Source: JANYLN01 sp041687575
GTDB taxonomy: Bacteria > Planctomycetota > Phycisphaerae > UBA1845 > JANYLN01
Assembly: GCA_041687575.1 (NCBI GenBank)
Contig: JAWLBS010000180.1
Location: 1-10,347, forward strand
DNA: 10,347 nucleotides
Direction of reading: 5' to 3'
Shown here piece after piece: positions 6,549 through 10,347 of the stretch. The notes beneath the pieces are model-generated. The model ran no database searches and was not told the origin of the DNA. It worked only from the letters and a program-made list of their open reading frames with translations. Numbering within the stretch: position 1 is the stretch's first letter; every line of letters starts with the position of its first letter. The position numbers were made by a program, and so were the translations under genes.

Positions 6549-7829
6549 ATGAGATCCATGCCACGATGGACGGTTGCGCTGCTGTCGGCGGGCGGCACGT
6601 ATCTGGCGCTGTCTCTTGCGCGGCAGTTCGCCAGCCGCGAGACGCGCATCAAGCACGAGATCGATCACACGTACGATGTCGAGGACGAGCGGTTCCTCTA
6701 CGTCCTCGGCAAGCTCCTGCCGCCGGCGATGCTCGAGGGCAACCGCGTGACCCCGCTGATCAACGGCGACCAGATCTTCCCCGCCATGCTCGACGCCATC
6801 CACCGGGCCGAGAAGACCATCACCTTCGAGACCTTCATCTACTGGTCGGGGGGTGTGGCCCGCGAGTTTACCGATGCCATGAGTGAGCGGGCGCGGGCGG
6901 GGGTGCGCGTACACGTGATCCTCGACTGGTTCGGCAGCAAGCCGATGGAACAGACCCTCCTCGAGCAGATGACCTCCAGCGGGGTGCAGGTCGAGCGCTA
7001 CCACCCGCCGCAGTGGCACAGCCTCAGCGAAACCAACTTCCGCACCCACCGCAAGATCCTCGTGGTCGACGGCCGAATCGGTTTTACCGGGGGCGTCGGC
7101 ATCGCCGACGAATGGACCGGCAACGCCGAGGACCCGGACCACTGGCGCGACACCCACTTCAAACTCGAGGGCCCCTGCGTCGGCCAGCTCCAGACCGCCT
7201 TCATGGACAACTGGCTCAAGACGCACGACACGGTCCTGTACGACGCCGGCTACTTTCCTCTGCTGGAACCCGCGGGCACGGCTACCGCGCAGGTCTTCGC
7301 CAGTTCGCCGGCCGAGGGCGCCAAGTCCATGCGGCTGATGTACCTGTTCGCGATCACCGCGGCCACCAGGTCGATCCTGGTGTCGACCGCCTATTTCGTG
7401 CCCGACCCGATGACCGTGGACGCCTTGATTAGCGCGCGTCGCCGCGGCGTCCGTGTCGAGATCATCGTTCCCGGGCCGCACATCGACAAGCGGATCGTCC
7501 GGATCGCCGCCCGGGGCCTGTGGGGGCGACTGCTGAAGGCGGGCGTGAAGATCTACGAGTACCAGCCGACGATGTACCACTGCAAGGTAATGATCATCGA
7601 CGGCCAGTTCGTCTCGGTCGGCTCGACCAACATGGACAACCGCTCGTTCCGGCTCAATGACGAGGTGAACGTCAACCTCATGGACGAGCAACTCGCTGCC
7701 GATCTGACCGAGTGGTTCGAGCGGGACCGGGACGCCTCGCGGCAGATCCGGCTGGAGCAGTGGCGAAACCGTCCGCTCGCCCAGCGGATCCGCGAGGATG
7801 CGGTCGACCTGGTCCGCTCGCAGCTGTAG
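6549..7829 (+). CDS. cls: Cardiolipin synthase-type phospholipase D family protein
   Basis: This enzyme family transfers a phosphatidyl group between two phospholipids, making cardiolipin and releasing glycerol, at the inner face of the cytoplasmic membrane. The 426-residue product has two HxKxxxxD catalytic motifs: H167/K169/D174 in THRKILVVDGRIGFTGG and H344/K346/D351 in YHCKVMIIDGQFVSVGS. Each is followed by the usual Gly-rich and SxNxDxRS-like context (GSTNMDNRS at 358-366). One hydrophobic segment (about 7-23) is present, so it is intermediate between two-helix ClsA (about 480-500 aa) and helix-free ClsB (about 410 aa). ATG 6549 is chosen because GGGGGAG lies 5 nt upstream; an in-frame TTG at 6504 would add 15 unlikely residues. 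It is transcribed divergently from mrpA. Another PLD-type phosphatidyltransferase activity cannot be excluded from sequence. Confidence 0.9.
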   Translation: MRSMPRWTVALLSAGGTYLALSLARQFASRETRIKHEIDHTYDVEDERFLYVLGKLLPPAMLEGNRVTPLINGDQIFPAMLDAIHRAEKTITFETFIYWSGGVAREFTDAMSERARAGVRVHVILDWFGSKPMEQTLLEQMTSSGVQVERYHPPQWHSLSETNFRTHRKILVVDGRIGFTGGVGIADEWTGNAEDPDHWRDTHFKLEGPCVGQLQTAFMDNWLKTHDTVLYDAGYFPLLEPAGTATAQVFASSPAEGAKSMRLMYLFAITAATRSILVSTAYFVPDPMTVDALISARRRGVRVEIIVPGPHIDKRIVRIAARGLWGRLLKAGVKIYEYQPTMYHCKVMIIDGQFVSVGSTNMDNRSFRLNDEVNVNLMDEQLAADLTEWFERDRDASRQIRLEQWRNRPLAQRIREDAVDLVRSQL

Positions 7830-7833
7830 CGGG

Positions 7834-7882
7834 ATGACAACGACCTTCCGCAGATTACGCAGATGAGAAACAATGACAACGA
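7834..7882. repeat. Dispersed-type intergenic repeat flanked by 10-bp direct repeats
   Basis: A core at 7846-7867 (starting TTCCGCAGATTACGCAG) contains the motif CGCAGAT(T/G) twice, 9 nt apart. It resembles a short element I recall from spacers in many bacterial and metagenomic genomes. It is bracketed by identical ATGACAACGA copies at 7834-7843 and 7873-7882. Such flanking repeats can be target duplications, but they may equally be part of the repeat family. No coding function is seen. Confidence 0.45.
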
Positions 7883-7904
7883 GCCGCGACCGTGAGGAAG
7901 CGGT
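7881..7904. repeat. Short palindromic intergenic repeat (PLPHGRGS-type)
   Basis: The stem CCGC (7884-7887) / GCGG (7900-7903) encloses GACCGTGAGGAA. Translated on the minus strand it reads PLPHGRGS, a string I recall in many spurious database ORFs from planctomycete and other GC-rich genomes. That recurrence marks the DNA as a dispersed repeat rather than a gene. The hairpin is seen directly; family membership is recollection and needs a genome search. Confidence 0.5.
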
Positions 7905-7950
7905 GAACCTTCTGATGAAAAGCACTTCACAGCCCCCGCGTACCCGTATT

Positions 7951-7981
7951 GTGAAGATCCTTCACTTCGTTCAGGATGACA
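7951..7981. repeat. Hairpin repeat of the 'ATCCTTC...TCAGGATGACA' type
   Basis: GTGAAG (7951-7956) and CTTCAC (7960-7965) form a perfect 6-bp dyad with an ATC centre. The overlapping ATCCT (7957-7961) and AGGAT (7973-7977) give an alternative stem. On the minus strand the element begins TGTCATCCTGAACGAAG, close to an element I recall as widespread in spacers of several phyla. It lies about 40 nt past the GGDEF gene stop and might act in 3'-end formation, but no U-rich tail is seen. Confidence 0.5.
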
Positions 7982-8019
7982 AAAGGGATGCCCGATCCTT
8001 GTTCACCTTCGCCGCCCTC

Positions 8020-9393
8020 TCACGCCACCGCCGACTCGCACCGGGCGGCGCAGATGCCGTCCTTGCCCATGCCCTTGACCCGGTAAAGGGCCTGATCGGC
8101 TGTGCGGATCAGCGCGTCGCCGGTCTTGGTGCGGCTGGTGTGCAGGTCGGCGATGCCGATGCTCAGCGTCACGGCCGGGCCGTCTGCGTTCAGGCCGGCC
8201 AGCGCCTCCTTGGCGACCTCCCGGACGCGCCGGGCCAGGTGGAACGCCTGCAGGGCGTTGCACTGCGGCAGCAGGACGACGAACTCGTCGCCGCCGAAAC
8301 GGGCGGTGATGTCGCTCTGGCGGACCTCCTGGCTGATGATCCGGGCGACCTGCTTGAGCACCTCGTCGCCCGCCTGGTGCCCTTTCACGTCGTTGACCTG
8401 CTTGAAGTTGTCCAGGTCGATCATCATGCAGGCGATCTCCTGCTTATAGCGGATCGCCTCGGCCATCTCCTTTTCCAGCATCTCATTGAACGCCCGGCGG
8501 TTGTACAGGCCGGTCAGCGGGTCCTTGCTGGCGATCATGTCGAGCTGCTTGTTGCGGGCCTCCAGCTCGACCGTCCGCAGGGCCACCCGCTTCTCCAGCT
8601 CGCTGTTGAGATCCAGCAACTCCTTCTGGGTCCGCAGGAGGCGCTCGGCCATGTGGTTGAACGCCTGCGTCAGACGCCCCACCTCATCCCCGCCCCGTGC
8701 GGGCAAACGCCGGAATTCGTGCTTGTACGCCAGGTCGATCGCCGCGTCGGCCAGGTCGTTGACCGGCCGGACCAGCCCGTGCACCACGAAAAAGCCCACC
8801 ACGATCACACCGATGGCCACGGCACTGGTCAGCTCGATCACCCGCTGGACGGTGGCGGCGAGCTCCGCCCGCAGCGGCTGCAGGTCACCGGCGATCATCA
8901 GCATCGCCGGGCAATCTGCCTCTCTGGCCCCACCTTTTTCCTTGATCGAAACCACCGCCTCCAACCCGTACAGATCCCCGGGCAGGCGACGAACCTGCAC
9001 GGTGGGCTTCAAGGGGGCCTTCATGTATTGGCCGCTGTCATCCAGCAGTGTCGACAGGGTACCCGGCTTCTGCGCGGCGGCAACCACGCGACCCGAGCCG
9101 TCGACAAATGCCGCGTACAGGAGCGATTCCTCGCTGATCAGGTCCTGGCACAGAGACGCCAGTGCGGGCGTATCGCGGCCAATGTGGGCATCTTGGGTGG
9201 TCACCGCGATCAGCTCGGCCGTGTTCTGCATCTGCGTGGCGGCGGCCCTGAGCATATGGGCGCGGGTCCGGTACAGGCTAGTGCCGCCCACGGTTGCGGC
9301 AGTGACCACCACGATAACCGTCAGTACGAGGCAGGCCTTGGCCTTGAGGCCCAGCAGCGGCTCGACCAGTCTGTGCAGCGCGTGTCGGATCAT
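8020..9393 (-). CDS. Membrane-anchored HAMP-GGDEF diguanylate cyclase
   Basis: The product should make cyclic di-GMP from two GTP in response to an extracytoplasmic signal. In the 457 residues: transmembrane helix 1 (about 18-40); an extracytoplasmic sensor of about 145 residues (41-185) of a type I cannot name, possibly Cache- or CHASE-like; helix 2 (about 188-206); a HAMP linker (about 207-260, with RPVNDLADAA and DEVGRLTQAFNHMAERL); a coiled coil (about 254-287); and a GGDEF domain (about 288-450). The GGDEF domain has DPLTGLYNRR (291-300), metal-binding D326 in IDLDNFKQVND, GHQAGDEVL (338-346) and an intact GGDEF (367-371). RQSD (358-361) is a canonical RxxD inhibitory site five residues before GGDEF, so product feedback is expected. 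All catalytic residues are present. The start is an ATG with only a weak purine-rich site (GGGAAAG) upstream. It is monocistronic and convergent with cls. Confidence 0.93.
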   Translation of the reverse strand: MIRHALHRLVEPLLGLKAKACLVLTVIVVVTAATVGGTSLYRTRAHMLRAAATQMQNTAELIAVTTQDAHIGRDTPALASLCQDLISEESLLYAAFVDGSGRVVAAAQKPGTLSTLLDDSGQYMKAPLKPTVQVRRLPGDLYGLEAVVSIKEKGGAREADCPAMLMIAGDLQPLRAELAATVQRVIELTSAVAIGVIVVGFFVVHGLVRPVNDLADAAIDLAYKHEFRRLPARGGDEVGRLTQAFNHMAERLLRTQKELLDLNSELEKRVALRTVELEARNKQLDMIASKDPLTGLYNRRAFNEMLEKEMAEAIRYKQEIACMMIDLDNFKQVNDVKGHQAGDEVLKQVARIISQEVRQSDITARFGGDEFVVLLPQCNALQAFHLARRVREVAKEALAGLNADGPAVTLSIGIADLHTSRTKTGDALIRTADQALYRVKGMGKDGICAARCESAVA

Positions 9394-9490
9394 GAGGTTC
9401 TTTCCCGAGGCACGTTCGATAACTCGATCGTGATCCCGCAGTAAACCTACGATTCAGGTCATACAGCCGGCAAACGCCAAAGGCCGTCCA

Positions 9491-9558
9491 CGACAGGAGC
9501 TGCGCGCGTTGATGTCACGGGATGGCCCTCTGCGGACCGTCCCTAACCAGTCCTGTCG
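9491..9558. other. Nested inverted repeats in the spacer upstream of the GGDEF gene
   Basis: The gene-free stretch 9394-9639 holds an outer perfect 8-bp inverted repeat, CGACAGGA (9491-9498) / TCCTGTCG (9551-9558). Inside it is a 7-bp hairpin GGGATGG (9519-9525) / CCGTCCC (9537-9543) with one G-U pair and an 11-nt loop. This could fold as a two-level RNA in the 5' leader of the GGDEF mRNA if transcription starts far enough upstream. It does not match the c-di-GMP-I riboswitch consensus that I know. No promoter was identified in the spacer. Confidence 0.35.
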
Positions 9559-9590
9559 GCAGGTTGGAATATGAGGTTTAGTTAAGCCTT

Positions 9591-9624
9591 GCGCTTTGTG
9601 CGGGGATTCCCGCGCCAAAGGCGC
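9591..9624 (-). terminator. Long hairpin after the unidentified gene, candidate 3'-end structure
   Basis: GCGCTTTG (9591-9598) pairs with CAAAGGCGC (9616-9624) with one bulged G, and GCGGG (9600-9604) pairs with CCCGC (9609-9613) around a GATT loop. The result is an almost continuous stem of about 13 bp starting 15 nt past the stop at 9640. On the minus strand it is followed by AAGGCTTAAC rather than a T tract, so it is not a textbook intrinsic terminator. It may protect the 3' end or assist factor-dependent termination. Confidence 0.4.
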
Positions 9625-9639
9625 TTTGCCTGTCTTGCC

Positions 9640-10347
9640 CTACTTCTCGACAGTCACTTCCAGCAGGGCCGAGCGACTCAGGATCTCCGGAACCACGAAC
9701 ACCGCGTCGCCGTCGGGACGTTTTTCAATCGGGCGAATGATTTGTCCGTCGAGATAGGCCCAACACGCCTTGGAGCCGATGCCGGCAATCTCGAGCATCG
9801 GCCAGAACCGCAGCTGCCCCGCCGGCCACCGCAACCGCAGGACCTGCCCGTCCGGCTGGAGCGTCCAGCAGCCGGTCGCCTCGGCGAAGCCGTCCCCGTC
9901 CAGATCGCCCGGCGCATCGGTCCGCAGCCGCCCGACCTCCACGATCGGGGCCGACGGCTGCTGGTAATCGCGGGCGACCGCCGCGGCCGTGGCGAGGTCC
10001 CGCAAGTCCGCGGGCCAGACCTCGACCATCGCCGCCAGGTGCAGCGGGCCCGTCGGCGGCGCGGGCCGGACGTACCAGTGCGCCGCCAGGTCGCCGCGCT
10101 GGCGGACCGCCGAGACCACCCGCTCGTAACCCGCCAGGTCGGCCGGGGCAAGCAGCAGGCTCGAACCGTCCCCCTGCCGCCGGGCCAGCAGCACCGCCCG
10201 GGCGAGCGGCTCGCGCTCGGCCGGTTCGGCCAGCAGCTCCGCGATCCAGTCGGCCGGGGCGGATGCCGCCGCTTTCGGGCTCAGCAGATCCCGATCCACC
10301 GGGTCGACCGCCTTCTTTTCCAGGACCGTGGTCAGTCCGACGACCGT
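9640..10347 (-). CDS. Unidentified protein, C-terminal 235 residues (5' end outside window)
   Basis: The frame is open from the right edge to TAG at 9640. A GTG at 10299 exists, but the frame reads on upstream (VVGLTTVLEKKAVDP) without a stop, so the true start is probably beyond the window. I do not recognise the family. Visible features are: an Ala/Leu-rich helical first half; a Pro-rich stretch RPAPPTGP; an aspartate-rich loop GDLDGDGFAE (residues 147-156, bases 9880-9909) of the DxDxDG calcium-binding type found in EF-hand, dockerin and FG-GAP/VCBS proteins; then a Trp- and hydrophobic-rich, probably beta-strand region (WTLQPDGQVLRLRWPAGQL) to the end. There is no membrane segment in the visible part. 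The C-terminal region looks like a beta-sandwich of a secreted or polysaccharide-acting protein, which is inference only. Codon use is GC-rich like its neighbours. Confidence 0.7.
   Translation of the reverse strand, partial: TVVGLTTVLEKKAVDPVDRDLLSPKAAASAPADWIAELLAEPAEREPLARAVLLARRQGDGSSLLLAPADLAGYERVVSAVRQRGDLAAHWYVRPAPPTGPLHLAAMVEVWPADLRDLATAAAVARDYQQPSAPIVEVGRLRTDAPGDLDGDGFAEATGCWTLQPDGQVLRLRWPAGQLRFWPMLEIAGIGSKACWAYLDGQIIRPIEKRPDGDAVFVVPEILSRSALLEVTVEK

Noticed and set aside
6489..7925. 478-codon minus-strand frame opposite cls
   Set aside because: Antisense to a gene with two intact HKD motifs; its translation has no family signature and its start lies in a dispersed repeat.
7553..7930. 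125-codon minus-strand frame containing PLPHGRGS
   Set aside because: A spurious ORF created by intergenic repeats and the antisense of cls; the string is a hallmark of repeat-derived false proteins.
7873..9444. 523-codon + strand frame covering the GGDEF gene
   Set aside because: The opposite strand has a complete HAMP-GGDEF protein. This frame starts inside repeat DNA and has shadow-type composition.
9491..9624. Possible c-di-GMP riboswitch upstream of the GGDEF gene
   Set aside because: Some short pieces (GCAAGGC, CTAAACC on the minus strand) recall the GEMM-I core, but the order, spacing and the second helix do not fit.

Overview
This GC-rich window carries ordinary bacterial housekeeping genes. 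In order it holds the 3' end of a citrate synthase gene (+), a complete Mrp-type Na+/H+ antiporter operon (-), a cardiolipin synthase-type phospholipase D gene (+), a membrane-anchored diguanylate cyclase gene (-), and the 3' part of an unrecognised gene (-) that runs off the right edge. No rRNA, tRNA, CRISPR array, transposase or phage gene was seen. The host is probably a Gram-negative-type bacterium. The short G-rich and palindromic intergenic repeats look like those I recall from planctomycete (Phycisphaerae-like) and metagenome-assembled genomes. That placement is recollection, not a search result, and is weak.

Layout: gltA ends at 267. A gene-free convergent spacer (268-633) is packed with repeats: G-quadruplex-like runs just past both facing stop codons, and a cluster of small hairpins between them. 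The mrp operon (6353 down to 634) runs mrpA(B)-C-D-E-F-G. Junctions are 1- and 4-nt overlaps or gaps of 1-6 nt, so it is surely one transcription unit with translational coupling. MrpA and MrpB are one polypeptide, as in the six-gene (group 2) mrp operons. The 6354-6548 divergent spacer has a candidate promoter for cls overlaid by several perfect inverted repeats. The convergent cls/GGDEF spacer (7830-8019) is largely three dispersed-repeat-like elements placed one after another. The 9394-9639 spacer is gene-free but has two inverted-repeat structures.

Function: Mrp expels Na+ in exchange for H+ for pH and sodium homeostasis, and the PLD enzyme makes or remodels anionic phospholipid. The GGDEF protein should turn an extracytoplasmic signal into c-di-GMP. 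A functional link among the three is not shown by the sequence. I found no convincing new biological system. The most unusual material is the organised repeat content of the spacers.
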